DNA of 64,000 nucleotides from Gemmobacter lanyuensis (GCF_014652355.1 NZ_BMYQ01000003.1:62001-126000), one strand, 5' to 3'. Counted from the stretch's first letter, positions 25,549 to 35,193 are shown. Numbers and translations are program-made. Notes: a model not told the origin generated them from the letters alone.

Positions 25549-26825
25549 CAGCTCTCTCCGGCGGTGAAGACGCGGGCGCCGCCCACATAGGTGGCCAGAA
25601 CCTTACCTTCCATGCGGCTGCCGTCAAAGGGGGTGTTCTTGGACTTGGAGCGCAGGGTGAACCGGTCCAGCACGAAGGGCGCGTCGGGGTCGAACAGCAC
25701 GAGATCGGCAGGTGCGCCGGGGGCAAGGCGGCCCTGCGGCAGGCCCAGGAGATCCGCGGGGTTGAGCGAGAGGGCGCGCCAGAGTTCCGGTAGGGTCAGG
25801 TGGCCTGCATGATACAGGCGCATCGCGGCGGGCAGCAGGGTTTCGAGCCCCACGGCGCCGGGGGCGGCCTCTTCATAGGGCAGGCGTTTGCTTTCCTCAT
25901 CGGCCGGGGTGTGCATCGAGCAGATCACGTCGATCAGCCCGTTGGCCACGGCCTCGACCATGGCGAGGCGGTCTTCCTCGGACCTCAGCGGGGGGGTCAT
26001 CTTGAAGAAGGTGCGGTAATCGCCCACGTCGATTTCATTGAGCGTGAGGTGGTGGATCGAGACGCCTGCCGTGACCGTCAGCCCGTTCTTGCGGGCGCGT
26101 TCCAGTGCGGGCAGGGTGCGGGCGCTGGTGACTTGATCGGCGTGATAGCGCACGCCCGTCATTTCCACGAGCGCCATGTCGCGGTCAAACCCCATCCGTT
26201 CGGCCATCGGATGCACGCCCGGCAGGCCGCGCAGCGAGGCGAATTTGCCCGAGGTGACGGCCGCGCCTTTGGAGAGGCCCGGTTCCTGTGGATGGCCGAT
26301 GATCAATGCGCCAAGGCTGCGGGCATAGCTGAAGGCACGCGAGAGCGCCTTGGTATCGGTCGAGACAGCCTCGGCATCGGTGAAGGCGATGGCCCCGGCA
26401 TCAAGGAGAAAGCCGATCTCGGTCATTTCCTTCCCGGCACGGCCCTTGGTCAGGGCGGCCATGTGACGGATGCGGACGGGGCTTGCTTCGGCCGCGCGGC
26501 GCGTCACGAATTCGAGCGTTTCGGGCGTGTCGATGGCGGGGTGGGTGTCGGGGCGGGCGATGATCGTGGTCACGCCGCCCGCCGCCGCCGCAAGTCCGGC
26601 GGAACGAAAGCTTTCACGGTGACGTTCGCCGGGTTCGCCGATCTTCACCCCCAGATCGACGATGCCGGGGGCAAGGCATTTGCCGCCGCAATCCACGACT
26701 TCGGCACCGGCAGGGGCGGGGGCGTTGATCGCCAGGATCAGGCCGCCCTCAACCGTCAGCGACCCGAGGGCATCGGTGCCGGTCTGCGGATCAATCAGGC
26801 GCGCATGGGTGAAATGCAGGGTCAT
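25548..26825 (-). CDS. pyrC: Dihydroorotase-like protein, probably non-catalytic (PyrC-prime/PyrX type)
   Basis: 425 aa with the amidohydrolase fold and overall type I dihydroorotase similarity (H-H-L-T-L-N at 258-263, P-P-L-R-S-E-E-D at 278-285, P-G-A-V-G-L-E-T near 323). However, the metal-binding D-x-H-x-H-x-R-E-P-G is D-L-G-V-K-I-G-E-P-G (residues 57-66). The catalytic D-H-A-P-H is M-H-T-P-A (304-308), so both first-motif histidines, the catalytic Asp and the last His are missing. Such pseudo-dihydroorotases encoded with pyrB support aspartate transcarbamoylase assembly in pseudomonads. An active pyrC should exist elsewhere in the genome. Confidence 0.85.
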   Translation of the reverse strand: MTLHFTHARLIDPQTGTDALGSLTVEGGLILAINAPAPAGAEVVDCGGKCLAPGIVDLGVKIGEPGERHRESFRSAGLAAAAGGVTTIIARPDTHPAIDTPETLEFVTRRAAEASPVRIRHMAALTKGRAGKEMTEIGFLLDAGAIAFTDAEAVSTDTKALSRAFSYARSLGALIIGHPQEPGLSKGAAVTSGKFASLRGLPGVHPMAERMGFDRDMALVEMTGVRYHADQVTSARTLPALERARKNGLTVTAGVSIHHLTLNEIDVGDYRTFFKMTPPLRSEEDRLAMVEAVANGLIDVICSMHTPADEESKRLPYEEAAPGAVGLETLLPAAMRLYHAGHLTLPELWRALSLNPADLLGLPQGRLAPGAPADLVLFDPDAPFVLDRFTLRSKSKNTPFDGSRMEGKVLATYVGGARVFTAGES

Positions 26826-26879
26826 GGGGCCTCACGGGTCAGAAGGGGCGCGACGGCGCGATGGAAAGCAGGCATGGCG

Positions 26880-26999
26880 TCAGCTGAACGCCACGAAGCC
26901 GAGGGTGAAGACCGCCAGAAACACCAGCACGGCCACGGCGACCATGCCGGTGGCGCGCATCTCTTCGCGGGTGGGCTTGCGGTCGGGATCGGGGGTCAT
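26880..26999 (-). CDS. 39-aa single-helix membrane microprotein in the pyr operon
   Basis: 39 residues: a charged N-terminus (M-T-P-D-P-D-R-K-P-T-R-E-E-M) then one hydrophobic helix (M-V-A-V-A-V-L-V-F-L-A-V-F-T-L-G-F-V-A-F-S). Its ATG overlaps the stop of the upstream PH-domain gene as ATGA, and it lies 54 bp before the dihydroorotase-like gene, so it is probably translated by coupling. The helix and conserved spacing argue for a real product. Function unknown. Confidence 0.6.
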   Translation of the reverse strand: MTPDPDRKPTREEMRATGMVAVAVLVFLAVFTLGFVAFS

Positions 27000-27475
27000 G
27001 CGGGGTCTCCGGCACGGGCGCGCTGAATCTGGCGGATCAGCGCCAGAACTTCGGGGCCCTCATCAAGGCGTTCAAACAGAAGGGGCGGGGCGCTGCGATT
27101 CTGCAGGGTCAGCGTCATGGGATCGCCCGAGGGCTCGACCATGGTGGCGGGGCCGATCTCGACCGCCTGCCAGCGTGACCCTACCAGCGGCCAGCGCAGT
27201 TCCGTCAGCGCGCGGCGGTCGGTCAGCGTGTAATGCGCCATCTTCGCCCGCAGACGCGGCCCCCAAACCCGCCAAAGGACCAGCCGCAGCCCGATGGCCA
27301 GAAACGGCAGACCCGCCAGCCAGATCGGCCCGCGCGCCATCGCCTGATCCATCCAGAACAGTGACACGGCCACGAAACCCGCGCCGATCACGATCTGACC
27401 GGGGCGCGAGACATCGGGCCGGGCATTGCCGCCGGGCCGCCCCTGCCAGAGGATGCGCTCCGCAGGGCCGATCAT
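26996..27475 (-). CDS. Bacterial PH-like domain membrane protein (second of pair)
   Basis: 159 aa from ATG 27475, which overlaps the preceding gene's stop (ATGA). It opens E-R-I-L-W-Q-G-R-P, typical of bPH proteins. Two helices (about residues 26-45 and 53-75) follow, then Y-T-L-T-D-R-R-A-L-T-E and a beta-rich C-terminal part. The T-D-R-R element is shared with the neighbouring upstream protein, suggesting duplication and divergence. Position between pyrB and the pseudo-dihydroorotase is the only functional clue; some database entries in this family carry a carried-over aspartate carbamoyltransferase name, which the sequence does not support. Confidence 0.75.
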   Translation of the reverse strand: MIGPAERILWQGRPGGNARPDVSRPGQIVIGAGFVAVSLFWMDQAMARGPIWLAGLPFLAIGLRLVLWRVWGPRLRAKMAHYTLTDRRALTELRWPLVGSRWQAVEIGPATMVEPSGDPMTLTLQNRSAPPLLFERLDEGPEVLALIRQIQRARAGDPA

Positions 27476-27927
27476 GCGCTCCGCGCCCCGGTAACCTGGC
27501 CAAGCGTGTCCAGCACCGCATCGGCATCGGCCATATACTTCATCAGGTGCTTTTCCCCGTTGCGGGTGATAAGGACGACATCCCCAAACAGGCGCTGCGC
27601 CCGGGTCAGATCGGCCCGGGCAATGGCCTGCCCCGAGGGGCCAAGAAGCCGCCGGTCCGTCAGCCGCCATTCCGCCGCCAGCGCCTCGGAGGCGAGGAAA
27701 GCCGCCCGCGCACCCATGGCCAGCAGGGCGGCCAGCGGACCCACCCAGGGGTGCGGGTTCTGCATCACCACCAGCACCACCCCCGCCACCGTGCCGAACA
27801 CGACCGACAGGATCAGCTGCGCCCGGACATAGGCCGTGCGATCCGCGCGAAAGCTCGCCAGCAGCACCTCGCCCTCGGCAAGGGGCAGGGGGCCGTTCAG
27901 CAGACTGTCGCGCGTGATCTGGGTCAC
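27472..27927 (-). CDS. Bacterial PH-like domain membrane protein (first of pair)
   Basis: 151 aa. [13 protein letters not shown] near residue 18 is followed by two transmembrane helices (36-56 and 60-83) and a short PH-like region with [11 protein letters not shown] near 86-96 and [10 protein letters not shown]. The start overlaps the pyrB stop (ATGA) and the stop overlaps the next gene's start, so it is sandwiched in a translationally coupled chain. No named function. Confidence 0.75.
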   Translation of the reverse strand: MTQITRDSLLNGPLPLAEGEVLLASFRADRTAYVRAQLILSVVFGTVAGVVLVVMQNPHPWVGPLAALLAMGARAAFLASEALAAEWRLTDRRLLGPSGQAIARADLTRAQRLFGDVVLITRNGEKHLMKYMADADAVLDTLGQVTGARSA

Positions 27928-28886
27928 ACCAGGGTCCCCACGGCCTTTGCGCCCCGCTCGGCCCTCAGATTGCGCGCCAGCAGATCCATGCAGGCCATGC
28001 GGACGGCCACGCCCATCTCGACCTGATCCTGAATGACCGAGCGGTTGATGTCATCGGCGATCTCGCCGTCGATCTCGACCCCGCGGTTCATCGGGCCGGG
28101 GTGCATGACGATGGCCTCGGGGCTGGCATAGGCCAGCATTTCCGCATCGAGGCCATAGCGGTGATAATATTCACGCTCGGACGGGATGAAGCCGCCATCC
28201 ATGCGTTCCTTCTGAAGGCGCAGCATCATCACGACATCGGCGCCTTTCAGCCCCTCTTTCATTTCGTCATAGACCTCGCAGCCAAATTCGCCCACGCCCG
28301 AAGGCATCAGCGTCGGCGGCCCGATCAGGCGGATGCGGTTCTCCATCTTGCCCAGAAGGATCAGGTTCGACCGCGCCACCCGGCTATGGGCGATATCGCC
28401 GCAGATCGCCACGGTCAGCCGCTGGAGCCGCCCCTTGGCGCGGCGGATCGTCAGCGCATCCAGCAAGGCCTGCGTCGGATGTTCATGCCGCCCGTCGCCC
28501 GCATTCAGCACGGCGCAATTCACCTTGCTGGCCAAAAGGTTCACCGCGCCGGAATTGGGGTGGCGCACCACCAGCAGGTCAGGGTGCATCGCATTGAGCG
28601 TGAGCGCGGTGTCAATCAGCGTCTCGCCCTTCTTCACGCTCGACTGCGCGACCGACATGTTCATCACATCAGCCCCCAGCCGCTTGCCGGCCAGCTCGAA
28701 ACTGGCCTGCGTGCGGGTGGAATTCTCGAAGAACATGTTGATCTGCGTCATGCCCGACAGCGCGTCCGAGCTTTTGACCGTGCGGCGGTTCAGATCGACA
28801 TAGCGTTCGGCCAGATCCAGCACCGCCCGGATTTCATCCGGCGCCAGATGTTCGATGCCAAGCAGGTGACGGGCGCGGAAGGACAT
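27924..28886 (-). CDS. pyrB: Aspartate carbamoyltransferase catalytic subunit
   Basis: 320 aa. It transfers carbamoyl phosphate to aspartate, the committed step of pyrimidine synthesis. The carbamoyl-phosphate loop [12 protein letters not shown] is at residues 52-63, H-P-T-Q near 136, and H-P-G-P-M-N-R-G near 264. It is the first gene of a six-gene chain ending in plsY with overlapping or near-overlapping junctions. No pyrI is present, consistent with the class that uses a dihydroorotase-like partner. The start is the conserved [11 protein letters not shown]. Confidence 0.95.
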   Translation of the reverse strand: MSFRARHLLGIEHLAPDEIRAVLDLAERYVDLNRRTVKSSDALSGMTQINMFFENSTRTQASFELAGKRLGADVMNMSVAQSSVKKGETLIDTALTLNAMHPDLLVVRHPNSGAVNLLASKVNCAVLNAGDGRHEHPTQALLDALTIRRAKGRLQRLTVAICGDIAHSRVARSNLILLGKMENRIRLIGPPTLMPSGVGEFGCEVYDEMKEGLKGADVVMMLRLQKERMDGGFIPSEREYYHRYGLDAEMLAYASPEAIVMHPGPMNRGVEIDGEIADDINRSVIQDQVEMGVAVRMACMDLLARNLRAERGAKAVGTLV

Positions 28887-29038
28887 GACAAGCCTTTCTC
28901 GACAGCGGAAAGAGGCGCCGCTGCAGGCTGCGCGGCCAGTTGCGCCCGCTTATAGGCATGGCCCGCCCATGCGGCAAGATCCCGCGGCGCGGCACCATGC
29001 GGTTGCCCCGCCCGGTCCGGCGGCTTAGGGTCGGCCGC

Positions 29039-29869
29039 ATGGGAATCGACACCGAAATTCTGTCCGATTGGCACGCCTCGCATGCGGCCCTGCAATGGTT
29101 GCAGGAACTGGGCGCGCTTGACCCCGTGGGCGATGACCCGGTTGATCGCTACGCCTTGGCCGAACGGGACGCCGCGGCCCCCCGCGACACAGCCCTCCGC
29201 ACGCAGTCCGCTCCTCCGCAAGTCGCCACCCGGTCCGTCGCCGAACCCCCGCCGCCCGTCCCGAAAATCGACCCCGTCGCCGTGGCGCAAACCGCGGCCA
29301 GCCGCGCCACCACGCTCGATGCATTGCGCCAGGCCATCGCCGATTTCCCGCATTGTGACCTGCGCCGCGGCGCCCGCAACACGGTCTTTGCCGATGGCAA
29401 TCCCGCTGCCCGCGTGATGATCGTCGGCGAAGCACCGGGCCGTGACGAAGACCAGCAGGGCCTGCCCTTCGTGGGGCGCGCGGGCCAGCTGCTTGACCGG
29501 ATGTTCGCCGCCATCGGCCTTGCGCGCCAAAGCCCCGATGCCACCCGCGCGCTCTACATCACCAATGTCATGCCCTGGCGGCCACCCTCAAACCGCGAAC
29601 CCACGCCCGAGGAAATGGCCATGATGGTCCCCTTCCTCCAGCGCCATGTGGAACTGGCCGACCCCGACCTGATCGTGGTCATGGGCAATACCCCTGCACA
29701 GGCTGTGCTGCGCCAACGCGGCATCACCCGCCTGCGCGGCGGCTGGACTCAGGCCTGGGGCAAACCTGTGCTGCCCATGCTCCACCCGGCCTATCTCCTC
29801 CGCAATCCCATCGCCAAACGCGAAACCTGGGCTGATCTCCTCAGCCTGCAGGCGCATCTGCGCGGCTGA
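29039..29869 (+). CDS. Family 4-like uracil-DNA glycosylase lacking most Fe-S cysteines
   Basis: 276 aa. Motif A is G-E-A-P-G-R-D-E-D (130-138) with P-F-V-G-R-A-G; motif B is H-P-A-Y-L-L-R-N-P (249-257), both as in type 4 UDGs. The four cysteines that bind the 4Fe-4S cluster in that family are largely gone: only Cys106 remains, the usual K-C-R-P-P-x-N-R is P-W-R-P-P-S-N-R (Trp180) and the later Cys is Met196. The N-terminal ~95 residues are a Pro/Ala-rich linker. ATG 29039 is preferred over 28940 because the upstream segment looks untranslated. It is divergent from pyrB and probably a base-excision repair enzyme. Confidence 0.83.
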   Translation: MGIDTEILSDWHASHAALQWLQELGALDPVGDDPVDRYALAERDAAAPRDTALRTQSAPPQVATRSVAEPPPPVPKIDPVAVAQTAASRATTLDALRQAIADFPHCDLRRGARNTVFADGNPAARVMIVGEAPGRDEDQQGLPFVGRAGQLLDRMFAAIGLARQSPDATRALYITNVMPWRPPSNREPTPEEMAMMVPFLQRHVELADPDLIVVMGNTPAQAVLRQRGITRLRGGWTQAWGKPVLPMLHPAYLLRNPIAKRETWADLLSLQAHLRG

Positions 29870-29875
29870 CCGCTC

Positions 29876-29941
29876 CCATTTTCTGTCTGAAAATATCCCG
29901 GGGTGAATTGCGCCCTTGGGCGCAAGAGGGGCAGCGCCCCT
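29876..29941 (-). repeat. Dispersed intergenic repeat, copy C (reverse orientation)
   Basis: On the minus strand: AGGGGCGCTGCCCCT hairpin, a TTGCGCCC/GGGCGCAA stem, then TTCACCCCGGGATATTTTC and AGACAGAAAATGG. It lies immediately after the UDG gene and before the convergent transporter gene. Confidence 0.85.
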
Positions 29942-29945
29942 CCCG

Positions 29946-30878
29946 TCACGGCGTCATCGCCTTGCGCTGGCGGTCGCGCTTCAGGCCCAGTTGCCGCTCG
30001 CGCCAGATGATCAGGATGCCCGCCGTGATGATCAGCGCCGCCCCGGCCAGCATCATCCGCGTCGGCACCTCGCCAAAAACGCCATAGCCGATCAGCAGTG
30101 CAAAAAGCATCGAGGCATAGTCGAACGGCGCCACGAGCGAGGCATCCGCCTCGCGATAGCTCGACGTCAGCAGGATCTGCCCCAGCCCACCCAAAAGCCC
30201 CGCACAGACCAGAAGCGCCGCCACCCCCGGCGTGGGCCAGACCCAGCCGAAGGGCAGGGTGGTCAGCGACAGGCAGGTCGCCGTCAGCGAAAACCAGAAG
30301 ACGATGGCGGGCGTGCGTTCCGTAGCCACCAACTTGCGGACGAAGACCTGCGCCAGCGCGGCAAAGACCGCCCCGCCCAGCACCAGAAGCGCTCCCAGCG
30401 CTTCGGTATGGCCCGCATCCCCGGTGATGGTCAGCCGCGGCGCCAGCACGATCATCACCCCGATCAGACCCAGCACCACCGCCGTGATGCGAAAGGCCCG
30501 CACCTCCTCATTCAGGAACATCGCCGCGAAAATCACGGTCAGCAGCGGCGCGGCATAGCCGATGGCGGTGACCTCGGGCAGGGGCAGAAAGCCCAGCCCC
30601 GCAAAGCCGAGGCCCATCGCACAGGTGCCCATCACCCCGCGCCAGACATGCCCCATCGGGTTCGAGGTGCCAAACCCCGTCCGCAACTCGGACCGCCACC
30701 AAAGCCAGACCATGATCACCGGAATGGCAAAGAACGACCGGAAGAACACGGCCTCGCCCGCCGGAATCCGCTCGGCGGTGGCTTTGATCAGGCTCGACAT
30801 CACGAAGAAAACCAGAACCGACATCACCTTCATCGCGATCCCCCACAGGGGGCGCCGGGGCGGGGTTGGGCTGTTCAT
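29946..30878 (-). CDS. DMT-superfamily (EamA) transporter
   Basis: 310 aa from ATG 30878, chosen for the AAAGGA upstream. Ten hydrophobic helices fall in two EamA repeats, with F-F-R-S-F-F-A near the end of helix 2 and F-D-Y-A-S-M-L-F-A in the second repeat. The C-terminus is basic ([14 protein letters not shown]). It is related to but distinct from the DMT gene at 16079; both carry the family F-D-Y motif. Substrate unknown. It is divergent from ade with a 119-bp gap. Confidence 0.83.
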   Translation of the reverse strand: MNSPTPPRRPLWGIAMKVMSVLVFFVMSSLIKATAERIPAGEAVFFRSFFAIPVIMVWLWWRSELRTGFGTSNPMGHVWRGVMGTCAMGLGFAGLGFLPLPEVTAIGYAAPLLTVIFAAMFLNEEVRAFRITAVVLGLIGVMIVLAPRLTITGDAGHTEALGALLVLGGAVFAALAQVFVRKLVATERTPAIVFWFSLTATCLSLTTLPFGWVWPTPGVAALLVCAGLLGGLGQILLTSSYREADASLVAPFDYASMLFALLIGYGVFGEVPTRMMLAGAALIITAGILIIWRERQLGLKRDRQRKAMTP

Positions 30879-30997
30879 GGGGGGTCCTTTCCGCGCTATC
30901 CAATGGGTTGCACCCCGCGCCGGGCATCGCAAGCCCGAAACGGCTTGCCCCTGCCCCCTCACATCGGTTTGACTGGAGGAAAACCGGAGATACCGCC

Positions 30998-32698
30998 ATG
31001 ACCCTGCCGCCGCTGTCCGATCTGATCTCGCAAGGGCGGGGGCAGGTTCCTGCCGATCTGGTGCTGCGGGGTGGCCGGGTCTTCGATCTGATCACCGGCG
31101 CGCTGATCCCGGGTGATGTGGCGATCTGCGGCGGTGTCATCGTCGGCGTCTTCGACAGTTATGAGGGGCGGGAGATCATTGATGTGACGGGCAAGATCCT
31201 TGTCCCCGGCTTTATCGACACGCATCTGCACATCGAAAGCTCCCTCGTCACCCCCTATGAATTTGACCGCTGCGTCACCCCCCATGGCGTGACCACCGCG
31301 ATCTGCGACCCGCATGAGATTGCCAATGTCTGCGGGCTTGAGGGGATCCACTATTTCCTCGACGCCTCGGCCGAAACGGTGATGGATATTCGGGTGCAGC
31401 TGTCGTCCTGCGTGCCCTCGACCCATATGGAAACTGCGGGGGCAGAGCTGGATGCGGCGGATCTGGCGCCGCTGAAGGACCATCCCCGCGTCATCGGTCT
31501 GGCCGAATTCATGAACTTCCCCGGCGTTCTCTGGCAGGACCCCGGTTGCATGGCCAAGCTTGAGGCCTTCCGCGGCCGCCATATCGACGGCCATGCCCCG
31601 CTGCTCTCCGGGCGCGACCTGAACGGCTATATCGCCGCAGGCATCCGCACCGAACATGAGGCGACGACGGCCGCCGAGGCGCTGGAAAAGCTGCGCAAGG
31701 GGATGCGGGTTCTGATCCGTGAAGGCTCGGTCTCAAAAGATCTGCACGCGCTGGCGCCGATCCTGACCGAACGCAGCGCGCCCTATTGCAGCTTTTGCAC
31801 CGATGACCGCAATCCGCTCGACATCGCCGAACACGGACATCTGGATTATCTGATCCGCACCGCCATTGCGCTGGGGTGCCCACCGCTTGCCGTTTATCGC
31901 GCAGCAAGCCTGTCTGCGGCCGAGGCCTTCGGTCTGAAAGACCGCGGGCTGATCGCGCCGGGCAAACGCGCCGATATCGTCGTGCTGCCCGATCTGGAAA
32001 GCTGCCACCCCGAGATGGTCTTTGCCGGTGGCGTGCGGGCCGGGGATACGGCTTTTGCCGCCCGCAAGATCATTCCGCCCGTCGCGCGCCATTCGGTCAA
32101 GGCGCCCCGGATCGAACCCGGCGATTTCCGTACCGGCGGCAACCGCACGGAAACCCCGGTCATCGGCATCCTGCCCGGCAAGATCATCACCCAGCATCTG
32201 ACCTTCGATATCGCGCCTGAAGGCGGCGACAAGCGCCCCGATCTGACCCGCGATCTGGTCAAGATCGCCGTCATCGAACGCCATGGCAAGAACGGCAATC
32301 GCGCCACAGGCTTTGTGCAGGGCTTTGGCCTGCAAGCGGGGGCCATCGCCTCGACCGTTTGCCATGATCACCACAACATCGCCGTGGTGGGTGTGGATTA
32401 CGCCGATATGGCGCTGGCCGCGAACCGCCTGGGCGAGATCGAGGGCGGCTTTGTCGTGGTGCAGGGGGGCAAGGTGCTGGCCGAACTCGCCCTGCCGGTC
32501 GCCGGCCTGATGAGCCTGAAGCCCTTTGAGGAGGTGCGCGATGATCTGGCGGCCCTGCGGGCTGCCGCGCGGTCGCTGGGCGTGGTGCTGGAAGAGCCGT
32601 TCCTGCAACTGGCCTTCCTGGCCCTGCCGGTGATTCCGCATCTGAAGATCACCGACCACGGCATGGTCGATGTCGATAAATTCGAAGTCATGCCCTGA
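30998..32698 (+). CDS. ade: Adenine deaminase
   Basis: 566 aa amidohydrolase converting adenine to hypoxanthine plus ammonia. The metal motif is D-T-H-L-H-I-E-S-S near residue 73; C-D-P-H-E-I-A-N-V near 105, [11 protein letters not shown] near 263 and A-D-I-V-V-L-P-D-L near 325 are adenine-deaminase signatures. The second domain has [11 protein letters not shown] 30998 has GGAGA 7 bases upstream; the longer in-frame extension to 30866 is rejected. deoD lies 3.4 kb downstream, giving a loose purine-salvage context. Confidence 0.93.
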   Translation: MTLPPLSDLISQGRGQVPADLVLRGGRVFDLITGALIPGDVAICGGVIVGVFDSYEGREIIDVTGKILVPGFIDTHLHIESSLVTPYEFDRCVTPHGVTTAICDPHEIANVCGLEGIHYFLDASAETVMDIRVQLSSCVPSTHMETAGAELDAADLAPLKDHPRVIGLAEFMNFPGVLWQDPGCMAKLEAFRGRHIDGHAPLLSGRDLNGYIAAGIRTEHEATTAAEALEKLRKGMRVLIREGSVSKDLHALAPILTERSAPYCSFCTDDRNPLDIAEHGHLDYLIRTAIALGCPPLAVYRAASLSAAEAFGLKDRGLIAPGKRADIVVLPDLESCHPEMVFAGGVRAGDTAFAARKIIPPVARHSVKAPRIEPGDFRTGGNRTETPVIGILPGKIITQHLTFDIAPEGGDKRPDLTRDLVKIAVIERHGKNGNRATGFVQGFGLQAGAIASTVCHDHHNIAVVGVDYADMALAANRLGEIEGGFVVVQGGKVLAELALPVAGLMSLKPFEEVRDDLAALRAAARSLGVVLEEPFLQLAFLALPVIPHLKITDHGMVDVDKFEVMP

Positions 32699-32732
32699 AG
32701 GGCATGGCGCACCGGGTCTGCGAGAGAGTGTT

Positions 32733-32808
<76 letters not shown>

Positions 32809-32977
32809 ACCGGGATCAACTGGCCGTTTTGCCGGGTCTTGGGTTCGCCGGGCGCCGAGTCGATGCCGGGTGTTTACGGGATGGCCTGACGCTCGGCAAG
32901 GGCAGAATGCAGTCCGTGCTGCGATTTCGCGCAAAGTTTTTGCGGGCGGGGCAGGGCGAAACCAACGGGCCTAAATG

Positions 32978-33007
32978 AAAAAACCCGCGCATCGCGCGGG
33001 TCTTTTT
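32978..33007 (-). terminator. Bidirectional terminator between the two tRNA-Ala genes
   Basis: CCCGCGC (32984-32990) and GCGCGGG (32994-33000) form a stem with an ATC loop, flanked by AAAAAA on the left and TTTTT on the right. On the minus strand it ends the transcript of tRNA-Ala copy 2. Confidence 0.85.
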
Positions 33008-33030
33008 CACGATCCTTGGGAAGGATGATT

Positions 33031-33106
<76 letters not shown>

Positions 33107-33246
33107 ACCGGGGTATCGTCCTGATTTTGCTTGGCTTCTGCAATGGGTCGCGTCGGCTGTCACATCATCGTTTCGATGCCGGGTATCTATGAAATGCCGC
33201 GGGGGGGTGCAAGAGGAAAATTCACCCCCGCGCGACGATTTCTTGA

Positions 33247-33582
33247 TCAGACGTCTTCTTCGTCGCCGGCCACATCGGCCAGCTCGTCGAGCGAGACGTT
33301 GTCGTCGGCGTCATCCTCGAGCAGATCATCATCCAGCTCGGTGTCGTCGGCAACGCCGGCCGCCAGCAGATCGTCTTCGGTATCCAGATCGTCCACGAGG
33401 ACATCTTCGTCCTTGTCCGGCGTCCCGCGCGAGATCACGGCCGCAGCCATCTTGCGGCGGGCGGTCTCGATATCCACGATCTCGCCGGTGTAGGGGCTGA
33501 CGATCGGGGTCTTGTTCAGGTCGTAAAAGCGTTTGCCGGTCGTCGGGCAGATACGCTTCGTACCCCATTCTTCCTTGGGCAT
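33247..33582 (-). CDS. FYDLN-acid (TIGR02300) family protein
   Basis: 111 aa. The N-terminal K-R-I-C-P-T-T-G-K-R-F-Y-D-L-N-K-T-P-I-V motif (with the single CxxTG knuckle) is diagnostic of the alphaproteobacterial TIGR02300 family. The C-terminal half is a highly acidic low-complexity tail rich in D, E and L. Start 33582 has AAGGGA upstream; the longer frame to 33660 is rejected. Function unknown. It is divergent from the YgjP-like gene and close to the tRNA-Ala pair. Confidence 0.9.
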   Translation of the reverse strand: MPKEEWGTKRICPTTGKRFYDLNKTPIVSPYTGEIVDIETARRKMAAAVISRGTPDKDEDVLVDDLDTEDDLLAAGVADDTELDDDLLEDDADDNVSLDELADVAGDEEDV

Positions 33583-33746
33583 GGTGGTTCCCTTGAAAAT
33601 GGCCAGACAGTCAGGCCGGAATTCGGGCTGGCTTGGCCAGCGAAACTTGGCCGATGCCACAAAGCGCCCCCGCTGTCAAAACCTTTTGCAACCTTTGCGG
33701 GGCGCCGGAATGGCCCTATGGTGACATAGACCTGCATGAGCTGCCA

Positions 33747-34463
33747 ATGCCCCTTCTGCCCCCGACCGACCCTTCCCACCCCCCGATCGAGATCACCCTG
33801 CGCCGGTCGGCCCGGACGCGGCGGTTTTCCTTGCGAGTCTCGCGGCTTGACGGTCGTGTTACCCTCTCGCTGCCGCTGCGCGCGCGCGAGGCCGAGGCCC
33901 TGGCCTTTGTCCGCGCGCAGGAAGATTGGTTGCGCCGCGCGCTGGCCGCGGTGCCGCAGGGTCAGCCTTTGGGCTTTGGCGCGCTGCTGCCTTATGAGGG
34001 CCGGATGATCCGGTTGGAGCCTGCCACGGGGCGGGTGCTGCGGCTGACTGACGAATCGCTGCAGGTGCCGGGGGGTTCGGCGCAGCTGCCGGCGCGGGTG
34101 GGGGCCTTTCTCAAGGCGCGGGCGCGCGACCGGTTGGCGCAGGCCTCGGATCGCTATTCCCGCCAGATCGGGCGGGGCTATCGCAGCCTCACCCTGCGGG
34201 ACACGCGGTCGCGCTGGGGCAGCTGCACCCATGACGGGCGGCTGATGTATTCCTGGCGGCTGATCATGGCCCCACCTGCCGTGCTGGACTACGTCTGCGC
34301 GCATGAAGTGGCGCATCTGGCGCAGATGAACCATTCCCCCGCCTTCTGGGAGGAAGTTCGCCGCCTGATGCCCGGCTATGAGGCGCATCGCCGCTGGTTG
34401 AAGACCGAAGGCAACCGCCTTCATGCGATCCGCTTTGACAGCCCCGGCACCGACCCCTCTTGA
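33747..34463 (+). CDS. YgjP-type metallopeptidase (M48-like, DUF45)
   Basis: 238 aa. The C-terminal half has H-E-V-A-H near residues 186-190 with a downstream N-H-S-P-A-F-W supplying a third ligand, plus R-D-T-R-S-R-W-G-S-C, all hallmark residues of the YgjP/DUF45 zinc-peptidase fold. The N-terminal part (I-T-L-R-R-S-A-R-T-R-R-F-S-L-R-V) is the usual beta domain. ATG 33747 gives the family N-terminus; an in-frame start at 33633 would add 38 unrelated residues. The physiological substrate is unknown. The stop is 32 bp from the GntR gene. Confidence 0.85.
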   Translation: MPLLPPTDPSHPPIEITLRRSARTRRFSLRVSRLDGRVTLSLPLRAREAEALAFVRAQEDWLRRALAAVPQGQPLGFGALLPYEGRMIRLEPATGRVLRLTDESLQVPGGSAQLPARVGAFLKARARDRLAQASDRYSRQIGRGYRSLTLRDTRSRWGSCTHDGRLMYSWRLIMAPPAVLDYVCAHEVAHLAQMNHSPAFWEEVRRLMPGYEAHRRWLKTEGNRLHAIRFDSPGTDPS

Positions 34464-34495
34464 CCGCCCCGCGCTGCGGGTGTTTCGCTGCCCCC

Positions 34496-35134
34496 ATGCA
34501 AAGCCGCAGCCCAGATCCTTCCGCGCATGAGCGCCTCTACCGTGCCCTGCGGGCGCAGGTCATGCATGGCGAGCTGGCACCGGGGCAGGCGCTGACGCTG
34601 CGGGGCCTGGGCAAGCAATTCGGCGTGTCGATGACGCCCGCGCGCGAAGCGGTGCGCCGTCTGGTGGCTGAGGGGGCGCTGACGCTGTCATCCTCCGGGC
34701 GGGTCGCCACGCCCGAGCTTTCAGCGGATCGCATAGAAGAGCTCGCGGCGATTCGCGCCCTGCTCGAGCCTGAACTGGCCGCCCGCGCGCTGCCACGGGC
34801 CCATTTCGCCCTGATCGATCGTCTGGCGGCCATCAATGCGGCCAATGCCGAATGTGTCGCGCGGCAGGATTCGGTCGGCTATGTCCGCACCAATCTTGAA
34901 TTTCACCGCACCCTCTATCTGCGGGCGCAGGCGCCCGCGATGTTGGCCATGCTGGAAACGGTCTGGCTGCAACTTGGGCCGACGATGCGGGCGCTTTATT
35001 CCCGTTTGCGGCGGAATGAACCCCCGCAACATCACCGGATGATCCTGGCTGCCCTGCGCGCAGGCGACGAACCGGCGCTGCGTCTTGCGGTGCGTACCGA
35101 TGTCACCCAAGGGTTGCGACATCTCGCCAGTTGA
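34496..35134 (+). CDS. GntR-family regulator with FCD domain
   Basis: 212 aa. The N-terminal winged HTH (residues 10-72; L-G-K-Q-F-G-V-S-M-T-P-A-R-E-A-V-R-R-L) is followed by an all-helical FCD ligand domain (A-I-R-A-L-L-E-P-E-L-A-A-R and F-H-R-T-L-Y near 130). The FCD metal-binding H of F-H-R is present, as are H-H in E-P-P-Q-H-H. ATG 34496 was chosen because the frame upstream only offers TTG. No adjacent catabolic operon identifies the ligand. Confidence 0.85.
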   Translation: MQSRSPDPSAHERLYRALRAQVMHGELAPGQALTLRGLGKQFGVSMTPAREAVRRLVAEGALTLSSSGRVATPELSADRIEELAAIRALLEPELAARALPRAHFALIDRLAAINAANAECVARQDSVGYVRTNLEFHRTLYLRAQAPAMLAMLETVWLQLGPTMRALYSRLRRNEPPQHHRMILAALRAGDEPALRLAVRTDVTQGLRHLAS

Positions 35135-35145
35135 TTGCGCTAACG
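35135..35145 (+). promoter_or_regulatory. TTGCGCTAACG motif downstream of gntR
   Basis: TTGCGCTAACG overlaps the 3' end of gntR by beginning one base after its stop. It resembles the elements upstream of sdhC (TTGCGCTATCA, 44773), mdh and sucC (TTGCGTTAACG, 51317). A TAACGG (35141) / CCGTTA (35168) inverted repeat overlaps it. Confidence 0.35.
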
Positions 35146-35193
35146 GTAAAATGGCCACATCGCACTGCCGTTAAACTCTCAGAATGAGCAGAA

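Noticed and set aside
26996-27927. Second aspartate carbamoyltransferase-like genes
   Set aside because: These PH-like membrane proteins have no carbamoyl-phosphate loop; any such name would be transfer from the adjacent pyrB.
28940-29038. Longer N-terminus for the UDG gene (start at 28940)
   Set aside because: The extra residues are basic and low complexity, and the family N-terminus begins at 29039.
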